Shown here: positions 7,895-15,488 of the stretch, one piece after another
How positions within the stretch are numbered: position 1 is the first letter of the stretch
Layout of the letters: each line of letters begins with the position of its first letter
Source: BM524 sp041554435
GTDB lineage: Bacteria > Bacteroidota > Bacteroidia > Bacteroidales > F082
Assembly (NCBI GenBank): GCA_041554435.1
Contig: JBFFLX010000011.1
Coordinates: forward strand, 1-42,471
Direction: 5' to 3'
Length of the DNA stretch: 42,471 nt
Notes under the pieces: model-generated
Told to the model about the DNA's origin: nothing
Seen by the model: only the letters and a program-made list of their open reading frames with translations
Database searches by the model: none
Translations under genes and position numbers: made by a program

Positions 7895-8344
7895 ATGGGG
7901 AGATCTCAAGAGACTTTCAATAAAAAAGAAAAGGAAAAAAAACGCATTAAAAAAAGACTCGACAAGCAAAAGAAGAAGGAAGAGCGTGTGGCTAATTCTG
8001 AAGGCGGAGACCTTGATAATATGATTGCTTATGTCGACGAACATGGAAATCTCTCAGATACACCACCCGATCCTGCAAGCAAAACAAAGGTAAAAGCCAA
8101 GAATATTGAAATTGGCGTTCCCAAAAGAGAAAAGGAAGATCTTACAATAGAAAGAAAAGGCAAGGTTGAGTTTTTTAACGACCAAAAGGGCTTTGGCTTT
8201 ATAAAAGATATTGATTCACAGGAAAAATTCTTCGTTCACGTTCACGGACTTATTGACAAAATTCAGGAAAACGACATGGTTGTTTTCGAAATCGAAAGAG
8301 GATTAAAAGGTATGAATGCCATTAAGGTGAAAAGAGTAAAATAA
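7895..8344 (+). CDS. Cold-shock-domain protein with charged N-terminal extension
   Basis: A 149-residue nucleic-acid-binding protein. The last 62 residues form one cold-shock domain: KGKVEFFNDQKGFGFI holds RNP1-like KGFGFI and the following KFFVHVHGL is the RNP2-like strand. The first 85 or so residues are a lysine/glutamate-rich extension (KKEKEKKRIKKRLDKQKKKEE) followed by an acidic, low-complexity linker. Short CspA proteins lack this extension, but Bacteroidota commonly encode such longer forms. It probably binds single-stranded RNA and acts in translation or RNA structure. It is followed 25 nt later by a strong terminator. Confidence 0.9.
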   Translation: MGRSQETFNKKEKEKKRIKKRLDKQKKKEERVANSEGGDLDNMIAYVDEHGNLSDTPPDPASKTKVKAKNIEIGVPKREKEDLTIERKGKVEFFNDQKGFGFIKDIDSQEKFFVHVHGLIDKIQENDMVVFEIERGLKGMNAIKVKRVK

Positions 8345-8368
8345 TGAAACTTAGAAATAAACATTTAG

Positions 8369-8396
8369 GGTGAGTATTTTTTACTCACCTTTTTTG
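8369..8396. terminator. Rho-independent terminator, bidirectional
   Basis: Stem GGTGAGTA (8369-8376) / TACTCACC (8382-8389), five-T loop, then six T. It lies between the convergent cold-shock-domain gene (plus) and the thioredoxin gene (minus) and serves the plus strand best. Confidence 0.9.
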
Positions 8397-8397
8397 T

Positions 8398-8730
8398 TTA
8401 ATCAAAAATCATATCATAAGGCCTTGAAATACTTTCGGCCAGTTGAGGTATAGAAATATACTTACTCTCACGTTTATACTCTTTACCTTCAAAAAAGATT
8501 ATTAAAGTAGGACTGGAATACGCAGAATATGTTGCAGGAAGTTCCGGAAATTTCTCTGAATTTACAAATGCCAATACCATTTTTGGGAATTTTTCATCCA
8601 CCATTTCCTTAACTTTTGGCCTCAAACTAACACATGGGGCACATTTGTCGCTGTAGAAATATATCATAGTCCCAATATTATCATTTATGGCAGAATGTAA
8701 TTGTTCTCTGGAAATCAGTTCGTTATACAT
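8398..8730 (-). CDS. Small thioredoxin-family protein
   Basis: A 110-residue thioredoxin fold with a C30-A-P-C33 active site (SDKCAPCVSLRP) rather than the canonical CGPC, and a cis-proline context SSPTLIIFFEGKE. No signal peptide is seen, so it should be cytoplasmic. Likely a protein disulfide reductase or redox partner; the substrate is unknown. It is a single-gene unit, ending 1 nt from the bidirectional terminator and transcribed away from the tRNA-Gln gene from a promoter that shares its -33 region with the tRNA promoter. Confidence 0.88.
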   Translation of the reverse strand: MYNELISREQLHSAINDNIGTMIYFYSDKCAPCVSLRPKVKEMVDEKFPKMVLAFVNSEKFPELPATYSAYSSPTLIIFFEGKEYKRESKYISIPQLAESISRPYDMIFD

Positions 8731-8778
8731 GGTTTTGTGTGCTTTGTTTCTTAAAACTATTTTAAATAATCACGACTA

Positions 8779-8808
8779 CAAAAATAATTTACTTTACTGA
8801 TTTGCAAA
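8779..8808 (-). promoter_or_regulatory. Promoter of thioredoxin gene
   Basis: On the minus strand TTTG (8808-8805) is followed after 18 nt by TATTTTTG (8786-8779), matching the Bacteroidota -33/-7 consensus. Leader length to the ATG at 8730 is about 45 nt. The -33 box abuts the -33 box of the tRNA-Gln promoter. Confidence 0.7.
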
Positions 8809-8830
8809 ATAAAAAAATCATGTATCTTTG
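8801..8830 (+). promoter_or_regulatory. Promoter of tRNA-Gln
   Basis: TTTG at 8801-8804, 18-nt spacer, TATCTTTG at 8823-8830: a textbook Bacteroidota promoter. The mature tRNA begins 9 nt after the -7 box, leaving about 5 nt of precursor leader. Confidence 0.85.
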
Positions 8831-8839
8831 CACCCCGAA

Positions 8840-8910
8840 TGTCCGATGGTGTAATGGTAGCACTGCAGATTTTGGTTCTGCCGGTCAAGGTTCGAACCCT
8901 TGTCGGACAA
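8840..8910 (+). tRNA. tRNA-Gln (anticodon UUG)
   Basis: A 71-nt cloverleaf. The acceptor stem TGTCCGA (8840-8846) pairs with TCGGACA (8903-8909), discriminator A at 8910. The anticodon stem GCAGA/TCTGC (8865-8869, 8877-8881) encloses loop TTTTGGT with anticodon TTG at 8872-8874. The T-arm is CAAGG TTCGAAC CCTTG (8886-8902), and the D-loop has AATGGTA. CCA is not encoded; the next bases are CTT, so CCA must be added after transcription. It is immediately upstream of rimP-nusA-infB. Confidence 0.97.
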
Positions 8911-8933
8911 CTTGGAAAGATAGTTTTTAATTT

Positions 8934-8962
8934 TGAGGGGGCTTAGTGTCCCCTCAGTTTTT
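8934..8962 (+). terminator. Hairpin terminator/attenuator between tRNA-Gln and rimP
   Basis: A perfect 7-bp GC-rich stem TGAGGGG (8934-8940) / CCCCTCA (8950-8956) with a 9-nt loop is followed by GTTTTT. It ends four bases before the rimP ATG at 8967. It can end the tRNA transcript and, on read-through, control entry into rimP-nusA-infB. No separate rimP promoter was found between tRNA and hairpin. Confidence 0.75.
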
Positions 8963-8966
8963 ATAT

Positions 8967-9437
8967 ATGATAGATAAAAATAAAATAGAAAAACTTGTTA
9001 ATGATGCGCTAAAAGGCACTTCCCTTTTTGCTGTTGAAACTAATATCGATTCGCAAAATAATATTAAAGTAATAATTGATGGCGACGATGGGGTTAGCAT
9101 CGATAAATGTGTTGAAGTTAGCAGGTTAATTGAAGGTAATTTGGACCGTGAAGAAGAAGATTTTGAACTTGGCGTTTCTTCTTATGGTATCGATAAGCCT
9201 ATTTTATTGCATCGTCAGTATAATAAATACATCGATAAAGCAATTGAGTTGAGTCTCAATGATGATAGTGTAAAAAGAGGTATTTTGGAATCTTTTAATG
9301 ATTCTAATCTCATTTTAAAGGAAGAAATCGTAAAGAAAAAAGGGCATAAAAGTAAGAGTAAAAAAATGCTTACCGGAGATGCAATAGAAATACCTTTTGA
9401 AAATATAAAACATGCCAAGGGCGTAATTGTTTTCTAA
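8967..9437 (+). CDS. rimP: Ribosome maturation factor RimP
   Basis: A 156-residue protein needed for maturation of the 30S subunit. The two-domain RimP layout is visible: an N-terminal alpha/beta domain with the VEVSRLIEGNLDREEEDFELGVSSYGIDKPI block (canonical Y-x-L-E-V-S-S-P-G is changed to FELGVSSYGID), then a C-terminal SH3-like barrel ending IPFENIKHAKGVIVF. A GTG at 8946 would extend the frame by seven codons but lies in the loop of the upstream hairpin, so ATG 8967 is used. It is the first of three co-directional genes; nusA follows after 18 nt. Confidence 0.9.
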   Translation: MIDKNKIEKLVNDALKGTSLFAVETNIDSQNNIKVIIDGDDGVSIDKCVEVSRLIEGNLDREEEDFELGVSSYGIDKPILLHRQYNKYIDKAIELSLNDDSVKRGILESFNDSNLILKEEIVKKKGHKSKSKKMLTGDAIEIPFENIKHAKGVIVF

Positions 9438-9455
9438 AGAAGAAAAAAATAAAAA

Positions 9456-10691
9456 ATGGATACAATAAATTTGGTTGAAACCTTTTCGGAGTTTAAGGAA
9501 TTCAAAAACATCGACAGAGAAACAATGATGCACATTCTGGAAGAGATTTTCCAGTCGTTGCTTCAAAAAAAGTATGGTGAAGAAGCCAATATCGATATAA
9601 TTGTAAATATCGATAAGGGTGACCTGGAAATCTGGAGATACCGTGAAATTGTTGAAGATGGAGAAGTTGAAGATGAAAATCTTCAGGTTGCTATATCAGA
9701 AGCAATTAAGGTAGAGCCCGACTTTGAAGTTGGAGAAGAATTTTCTGAATTAATCAAATTAGGCGATTTTGGAAGAAGAGAAATCCTTTCAATACGTCAG
9801 AATCTGGTATCTAAAATCCTTGATTATGAAAAAGACAGTGTCTTTAAAAAATACAAGGAAAAAGTTGGCGAAATACTTACCGGCGAAGTTTATCAGGTTT
9901 GGAAAAAAGAGATACTCGTTGTTGATGATGAGGATATCGAATTAGTTTTGCCAAAATCAGAACAAATTCCATCCGACTATTATCGTAAGGGAGATACCAT
10001 AAGAGCGGTAGTTTCTAAAGTAGATTTGAGAAATAATAATCCCGTAATTATCTTATCCAGAACATCACCTGTATTTTTGGAGCGTTTATTCGAAGCAGAA
10101 GTACCTGAAATTTATGATGGTTTGATTACCATTAAAAATATTGTAAGGGTTCCGGGTGAAAGAGCAAAAATAGCAGTAGAGTCGTATGACGATCGTATTG
10201 ATCCGGTTGGAGCTTGTGTAGGTATGAAAGGTTCACGTATTCACGGTATTGTAAGAGAGTTGAAAAACGAGAACATCGACGTAATCAACTTTACTAACAA
10301 CCAGGAACTGTATATACAAAGAGCTTTATCTCCGGCAAAAATTACCGGTATTAAAATAGATGAAGAAAATTCAAAAGCCGATGTGTTTATGAAACCCGAT
10401 CAGGTTTCGCTGGCTATCGGAAAAGGTGGATTCAATATTAAACTGGCCGGTAAGTTAACCGGTTATGAAATCGATGTTTATCGCGATACTGATACAGATA
10501 GCGAAGATGTTGATTTGCAAGAGTTTAGCGATGAAATTGATCAGTGGATAATCGACGAATTGATGGCCATTGGTTGTGATACCGCCAAGAGTGTATTGGA
10601 ACTATCCATGGAAGAGTTAATCTCCAGAACCGATCTGGAAGAGGAAACTATACTTGAAGTTACCAGAATACTCAAAAGCGAATTCGAATAA
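9456..10691 (+). CDS. nusA: Transcription termination/antitermination factor NusA
   Basis: Binds RNA polymerase and nascent RNA, controlling pausing, termination and antitermination. The 411 residues contain, in order, the NusA N-terminal RNAP-binding domain (about 1-125), an S1 domain (about 135-205), KH1 with GMKG near 256 and KH2 with GKGG near 322. The C-terminal 50 residues contain one helix-hairpin-helix-like acidic repeat (CDTAKSVLELSMEELISRT). The E. coli protein has two such repeats and is about 495 residues; the shorter form is normal in this phylum. The rimP-nusA-infB order is conserved across bacteria. Gap to infB is 59 nt. Confidence 0.97.
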   Translation: MDTINLVETFSEFKEFKNIDRETMMHILEEIFQSLLQKKYGEEANIDIIVNIDKGDLEIWRYREIVEDGEVEDENLQVAISEAIKVEPDFEVGEEFSELIKLGDFGRREILSIRQNLVSKILDYEKDSVFKKYKEKVGEILTGEVYQVWKKEILVVDDEDIELVLPKSEQIPSDYYRKGDTIRAVVSKVDLRNNNPVIILSRTSPVFLERLFEAEVPEIYDGLITIKNIVRVPGERAKIAVESYDDRIDPVGACVGMKGSRIHGIVRELKNENIDVINFTNNQELYIQRALSPAKITGIKIDEENSKADVFMKPDQVSLAIGKGGFNIKLAGKLTGYEIDVYRDTDTDSEDVDLQEFSDEIDQWIIDELMAIGCDTAKSVLELSMEELISRTDLEEETILEVTRILKSEFE

Positions 10692-10750
10692 AAAGTTTAC
10701 TTTTATAAGTTTTTTATTCATTAAAAAGGAATTAAAATTAATTAGCATAT

Positions 10751-13700
10751 ATGTCTGATAAATCAAAGGTAATAAGACTTAGTAAAGCGGCAAGGGAATT
10801 TAATATTGGCCTTGACACTGTTGTGGAGTTTCTTAGTGAGAAAGGATTTGAGATTGTAAAAAACCCTAATACTAAGCTGCAACCTGAAATGTATGCTATT
10901 CTTCAGGATGAATTTCAGGATGAAAAGGAAGTTAAGAAAGCTTCTAAAGAGCGTAACCTTGAATTCCTTGGACAGGGTCCAATTACCATAAAAGAAACAA
11001 AAGAAAAGGTAAAGGAAGAGGAAAAAGAAGAAATTGATATTCCTGATGAATTACTTATCACTAACCTTGGAATGGGTAAGAAAGAGACCGCTGTAGAAGA
11101 AACTGCGGAAGCCAAACCCAAAGAAAAATCACCGGTTGAAGAAAAGAAAGTTGAAGAAAAACCTGAAGCAAAAGTTGAAACTAAGCAAGAAGTTAAACCT
11201 GAAGTAAAAGAAGAAGTTGCTGAAGAAAAACCGCCGAAGGAAGAAGTTGAAGAAATAAAAAATGAGGTAGCTGAAGAGAAGCCAAAAGTTGAGGCAAAAG
11301 AGGAACCTCTTGAAGAAAAGAAGATAGAGGAGAAATCTGTAGAAAAGAAAACTGAAGCAGAAAAACCTTCAGAACCTGTTGAGAAGGAGGAAGTGAAAAC
11401 TGAAATTGTTGAAAAAACTCCTGAGCCACCAAAAGAGGAAAAAACTGAGAATAAACCAGTTAAGAAAGAGGAAGTTGTTTCTGAAAAAGAAGAATCAAAA
11501 GAAACTGTTGAAGAAGAAAAAGAGGAATCCAATGAGCCTAAGGTTCTGGGTAAAATAGATCTTGACAGCATGAATATGCGAACAAGACCCAAGAAGAAGA
11601 GTAAAGAAGAGAAACGCAAAGAAGCTGAATCCAAAAGAAAATCTTCACGTCCGGCTAAAAAGATTGAAGAAAAGCAAAAACAAAAGGAAAAACCTGCTGT
11701 TGAAAATATAGAAAAGGAGCAAGTTCCTCAAGAAAAGGCTGAAGTTAAACCAGTTGAAAACAAAAAAGAAGAAAAACCGGCAGATGATAACTTCATCCCG
11801 ACAAAACATGAGAAACTAACCGGTCCTACAGTTCTTGGTAAAATAGAATTACCAAAACCACCTTCCAAAAAGAAGAAACCAGTAGCATCTTCTTCCGATG
11901 CTCATGGAGGAAAAGGTAAGAAAAGGAGAAAACGCATTAAACCTCAGGCTGGTGCTGAAACGAAACCTCAGGATACTAATAAACAACATCAACATACTAA
12001 TAAGAATCAGCAGGGTAATAAGAGGGGTAAGCCAGGTGGCAACCGACGTCCTGAAAAAGTAGAACCTTCCGCTGAAGACATTCAAAAGAAGATCAAAGAA
12101 ACTCTTAACAGACTTTCGCCTACAGGGAAATCAAAATCTTCCAAATACAGAAGGCAAAAACGTGATACTGTTTCTGAGCATATGCGCGAAGAACAAGAAC
12201 GTAGTGCAGAAGAAAAGGGTACTCTTAAAGTTACCGAATTCCTTACTGCTAACGAACTTGCCACTATGATGGACATTGGAGTTACTGAGATTATAAAAAC
12301 TTGTATGCAAATTGGTTTGTTTGTTTCCATAAATCAAAGGCTGGATGCAGAAACTATTGCATTGCTAGCTGAAGAATATGGATTTAAAACCGAATTCGTA
12401 AGTGTTGATGATCAGGATGGTCTGGAGATAAATGAAGAAGAAGATGCTCCTGAGGATTTAAGAGACAGAGCCCCTATTGTTACCGTTATGGGTCACGTTG
12501 ACCACGGTAAAACAAAATTGCTCGACTACATCCGTAAAGCAAATGTTGTTGCCGGTGAAGCTGGTGGTATAACTCAGCATATTGGTGCATATGAAGTTAC
12601 AACAGAATCGGGAAAAGTAATTACTTTCCTCGATACTCCTGGTCACGAAGCATTTACTGCCATGCGTGCAAGAGGTGCTAAAGTAACTGATATTGCAATT
12701 ATTGTAATTGCCGCCGACGATAGTGTGATGCCTCAAACACGGGAAGCAATTAATCACGCTCAGGCAGCAGGAGTGCCAATAGTATTTGCATTCAACAAAA
12801 TGGATAAACCGGGAGTTAGTTCCGATAAGATAAAAGACCAACTTTCGCAAATGAATATTCTTGTGGAAGATTGGGGTGGTAAATTCCAGTCGCAGGAAAT
12901 TTCAGCAATTACCGGTATGGGTATTAATGATCTTTTGGATAAGGTATTACTTGAAGCAGAAATGCTCGAGTTGAAAGCTAATCCTAAGAAACCTGGTAAA
13001 GGTACTGTTATTGAAGCCACACTGGATAAAGGACGTGGATATGTTTCTACTGTACTGGTGCAGGACGGAACAATGAAGAAAGGCGACATCATAATTGCCG
13101 GACCTGTTTATGGTAGAGTGAAAGCCATGTTTAATGAAAGAAATAAAGCAAAGGATGTGGCAGGACCGTCAGTTCCTGTGGTAATATTAGGATTAAATGG
13201 CGCTCCTCAGGCAGGTGATATTTTCAACGTAATGCTGGATGAAAAAGAAGCTAAGAATTTGGTTAGCAAACGTCAGCAACTTATACGTGAACAAAGTCTG
13301 CGTACACAAAAACATATTACTCTCGATGAAATTGGTCGTCGTATTGCAATTGGTGATTTCAAAGAAATGAACCTTATTGTGAAAGGTGATGTGGATGGTT
13401 CTGTAGAAGCACTTAGTGATGAGTTACTAAAACTTTCAAGTGATGAAGTACAGGTTAATGTTATTCATAAAGCTGTGGGTGCCATTACCGAATCAGATAT
13501 TATGCTGGCCTCGGCATCGGATGCAATTATTATTGGATTCCAGGTTCGACCTGTTCCGCAAGCAAGAAAACTTGCAGAAAAAGAACAAATAGATATCCGT
13601 TTGTACTCAATTATCTACCAGGCTACAGAGGAAATTAAAGATGCCGTTAAGGGTATGCTTGCTCCTAAAATGGAAGAAAAAATTGTTTGTAATATCGAAG

Positions 13701-13966
13701 TTCGTGATGTATTTAAAATTACAAAGGTTGGTACAATTGCAGGATGTTATGTGCTTGATGGAAAGATAACTCGTAAAACTAATGTTCGACTTATTAGAGA
13801 TGGTATAGTAGTTTATACAGGAGTGCTTGGCTCTCTTAAACGTTTCAAAGATGATGTTAAAGAGGTTGCAGCAGGTTACGAATGTGGATTGAATATCGAT
13901 AAATTTAACGATATAAAAGTTGGTGATATAGTTGAAGGATACGAAGTAGTTGAAGTAAGCAGATAA
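10751..13966 (+). CDS. infB: Translation initiation factor IF-2
   Basis: GTPase that places initiator tRNA on the 30S subunit and promotes subunit joining. The 1071 residues start with an IF2_N domain (VIRLSKAAREFNIGLDTVVEFL, about 5-55). A Lys/Glu/Pro-rich, repeat-like linker covers about 70-480. A second IF2_N-like domain lies around 490-555, and the G domain carries G1 GHVDHGKT (581-588), G3 DTPGH (from 628) and G4 NKMD (from 682). Domains II-IV complete the C-terminus, ending in ITRKTNVRLIRDG and GYECGLNIDKFNDIKVGD. The family size is usually 740-1050, so this is a long member because of the linker. A strong terminator follows the stop. Confidence 0.97.
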   Translation: MSDKSKVIRLSKAAREFNIGLDTVVEFLSEKGFEIVKNPNTKLQPEMYAILQDEFQDEKEVKKASKERNLEFLGQGPITIKETKEKVKEEEKEEIDIPDELLITNLGMGKKETAVEETAEAKPKEKSPVEEKKVEEKPEAKVETKQEVKPEVKEEVAEEKPPKEEVEEIKNEVAEEKPKVEAKEEPLEEKKIEEKSVEKKTEAEKPSEPVEKEEVKTEIVEKTPEPPKEEKTENKPVKKEEVVSEKEESKETVEEEKEESNEPKVLGKIDLDSMNMRTRPKKKSKEEKRKEAESKRKSSRPAKKIEEKQKQKEKPAVENIEKEQVPQEKAEVKPVENKKEEKPADDNFIPTKHEKLTGPTVLGKIELPKPPSKKKKPVASSSDAHGGKGKKRRKRIKPQAGAETKPQDTNKQHQHTNKNQQGNKRGKPGGNRRPEKVEPSAEDIQKKIKETLNRLSPTGKSKSSKYRRQKRDTVSEHMREEQERSAEEKGTLKVTEFLTANELATMMDIGVTEIIKTCMQIGLFVSINQRLDAETIALLAEEYGFKTEFVSVDDQDGLEINEEEDAPEDLRDRAPIVTVMGHVDHGKTKLLDYIRKANVVAGEAGGITQHIGAYEVTTESGKVITFLDTPGHEAFTAMRARGAKVTDIAIIVIAADDSVMPQTREAINHAQAAGVPIVFAFNKMDKPGVSSDKIKDQLSQMNILVEDWGGKFQSQEISAITGMGINDLLDKVLLEAEMLELKANPKKPGKGTVIEATLDKGRGYVSTVLVQDGTMKKGDIIIAGPVYGRVKAMFNERNKAKDVAGPSVPVVILGLNGAPQAGDIFNVMLDEKEAKNLVSKRQQLIREQSLRTQKHITLDEIGRRIAIGDFKEMNLIVKGDVDGSVEALSDELLKLSSDEVQVNVIHKAVGAITESDIMLASASDAIIIGFQVRPVPQARKLAEKEQIDIRLYSIIYQATEEIKDAVKGMLAPKMEEKIVCNIEVRDVFKITKVGTIAGCYVLDGKITRKTNVRLIRDGIVVYTGVLGSLKRFKDDVKEVAAGYECGLNIDKFNDIKVGDIVEGYEVVEVSR

Positions 13967-13988
13967 GTATCTAATAAAAATAATAATT

Positions 13989-14021
13989 AGCAGGCTGAAT
14001 TAGTTTTAGCCTGCTTTTTTT
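13989..14021 (+). terminator. Rho-independent terminator after infB
   Basis: Stem AGCAGGCT (13989-13996) / AGCCTGCT (14008-14015 region), 11-nt loop, then a run of seven T. It ends the tRNA-Gln-rimP-nusA-infB unit. Confidence 0.9.
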
Positions 14022-14055
14022 ATCTCCTGGATTAAGGGTTTTCTTAATATATATC

Positions 14056-14090
14056 AAAAAAAAAGGCAGATTGTTAAGTCTGCCTTTTTC
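14056..14090 (-). terminator. Terminator of the seven-gene minus-strand run
   Basis: An 11-bp stem AAAAAGGCAGA/TCTGCCTTTTT (14060-14070 with 14079-14089) and an 8-nt loop, with A-rich sequence on the plus strand giving a T-tract on the minus strand. It sits just after the chaN-like stop and is nearly symmetric, so it could act in both directions. Confidence 0.85.
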
Positions 14091-14106
14091 ATGTATATAA
14101 TATGTA

Positions 14107-14970
14107 TTAATTGGTTTTTGTCATATTTTGGTTAACAACAATAATGAAGTTTGCCAAATTATCATTGTCTTTTGAAAGAGTGTCAACATCTGCTTGTTCT
14201 ACAGAAGTTATGGTAACTATCTTTAAATTAGGCTTGTATCTGTTAAGATACCAAAGGATGCCTTCGTAATTATTTGAATGATATGCGCCATTATAATGAA
14301 TAAATGTTTTGCCATTACCAGCAAACTCAGCAATTGAGTAACCCATGGTTGCATCCTTTATAGCCTGAGCTTTTGGTAAGTTTGGATTTGCATGTCCCAT
14401 CCCTTCCATTTGTTTCATCATATCGCTATAGCCTTTGAGTTCAGGATCATATTCAATTGGTAGCGGGGCAATATACGATTTTGCTTCTGCACTTAATTCA
14501 TCAAGCCCCTCAAAACCTTTTTTGTAAGTTGTAGAAGCATAACGCCTTGGAATATTTGTGGCAACAAAAATTAAATTACTATCCTTTGCAAATTCCACAA
14601 GAGGTTTATAGTCGGTTTTGTAATTTGGCCATATTCTGGCTTCTTTTTCAAAACTCTTTTGAGAAATATTTCCTTTTAAATATTCGTTCAGAATTAACTG
14701 ATTGTCAGTTTCGAACATTTCAGCACCCAAAATTAAATTTCCTTCCTTTTCATTATAAAGGTCTTTTGTTAGTTCAAACTGTAGCCAGTGTACAACAGGA
14801 TTATTATGTAATTCTCCAAAGAAAACAACATCAGCATCTTTAACTGTTTCAAGCATCTTTTTATACTTAACTTTTTTTCCTTCATTATTAAAAATTCTAT
14901 AGGCAGGTTTATCTCCTGTAAAGGAACTCAGGCTTAATAAAACCAAAAGGGAAACAATAATATTTTTCAT
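14107..14970 (-). CDS. ChaN-family (DUF399) haem-binding-type protein
   Basis: A 287-residue secreted or membrane-anchored protein. Residues 1-19 (MKNIIVSLLVLLSLSSFTG) form a signal peptide without a lipobox Cys. Family motifs are DVVFFGELHNNPVVHWLQFEL, GAEMFETDNQ, and HYNGAYHSNNYEG near the C-terminus; the Glu and His residues of these motifs belong to the EreA/ChaN/Tiki-like fold. Campylobacter ChaN binds haem and is linked to iron uptake; other superfamily members are proteases or esterases. Function here is therefore uncertain. Last gene of the run; 14-nt gap after cdd and a terminator downstream. Confidence 0.82.
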   Translation of the reverse strand: MKNIIVSLLVLLSLSSFTGDKPAYRIFNNEGKKVKYKKMLETVKDADVVFFGELHNNPVVHWLQFELTKDLYNEKEGNLILGAEMFETDNQLILNEYLKGNISQKSFEKEARIWPNYKTDYKPLVEFAKDSNLIFVATNIPRRYASTTYKKGFEGLDELSAEAKSYIAPLPIEYDPELKGYSDMMKQMEGMGHANPNLPKAQAIKDATMGYSIAEFAGNGKTFIHYNGAYHSNNYEGILWYLNRYKPNLKIVTITSVEQADVDTLSKDNDNLANFIIVVNQNMTKTN

Positions 14971-14984
14971 ATATCAATTTTTAT

Positions 14985-15473
14985 TTATTTTTTTAATTTT
15001 TCCTCATGAAACATTAGAGGTAATAAGTCTTCTATACTGTTTGCAACAATAACAGGTCCTTTTTCACCCTTCATAATTATCTTAATGCCATTTTTCTGAC
15101 GATTTTCTGTTTCTGCAATAACCTGCCTGCACATCCCACAGGGAGAAATTGGGGATGTGATTTCAAAGTTTTCGGTAGTAGCAGTAATTGCTATAGCCTT
15201 TACTGACATATCAGGATATTTATTTTTTGCAGTATTAATAGCAACTCTTTCGGCACATATTCCATTTGGGTATGATGTATTTTCCTGATTGCTTCCTGTA
15301 ATAATTTCACCATTGTCAAGTAATAATGCAGCGCCTACTTTAAATTGAGAATAAGGAGCATAGGCAAATGATGTGGCTTTTTCAGCTACATCCAGTAAGT
15401 TTTTTTCTTCAGCAGACATCTCTTCAGAAGAAGAATACTCGATTAAGTGTATTGAAATTAATTTCTCTTTCAC
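14985..15473 (-). CDS. cdd: Cytidine deaminase
   Basis: Zinc enzyme that deaminates cytidine and deoxycytidine to uridine in pyrimidine salvage. The 162 residues carry the zinc motifs CAERVA (Cys plus catalytic Glu) and PCGMCRQ, and the substrate-binding YAPYSQFKVGAAL segment. Length fits the short tetrameric Cdd class. The N-terminal 25 residues vary between homologues; the ATG at 15473 is used. It lies 15 nt after the O-antigen ligase-like gene and 14 nt before the chaN-like gene, so it is almost certainly co-transcribed with both, though the reason for this association is not clear. Confidence 0.95.
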   Translation of the reverse strand: MKEKLISIHLIEYSSSEEMSAEEKNLLDVAEKATSFAYAPYSQFKVGAALLLDNGEIITGSNQENTSYPNGICAERVAINTAKNKYPDMSVKAIAITATTENFEITSPISPCGMCRQVIAETENRQKNGIKIIMKGEKGPVIVANSIEDLLPLMFHEEKLKK

Positions 15474-15488
15474 ATTATTATTTGTTTG

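Noticed and set aside
7706..8044. 112-codon minus-strand frame over the cold-shock-domain gene
   Set aside because: Phe/Leu-rich antisense of Lys/Glu codons, overlapping a well-supported gene, with no motif.
10915..11634. Ser/Phe-rich minus-strand frame opposite infB
   Set aside because: It is the antisense shadow of the K/E-rich IF-2 linker, where AAG/GAA codons read as TTC/CTT.
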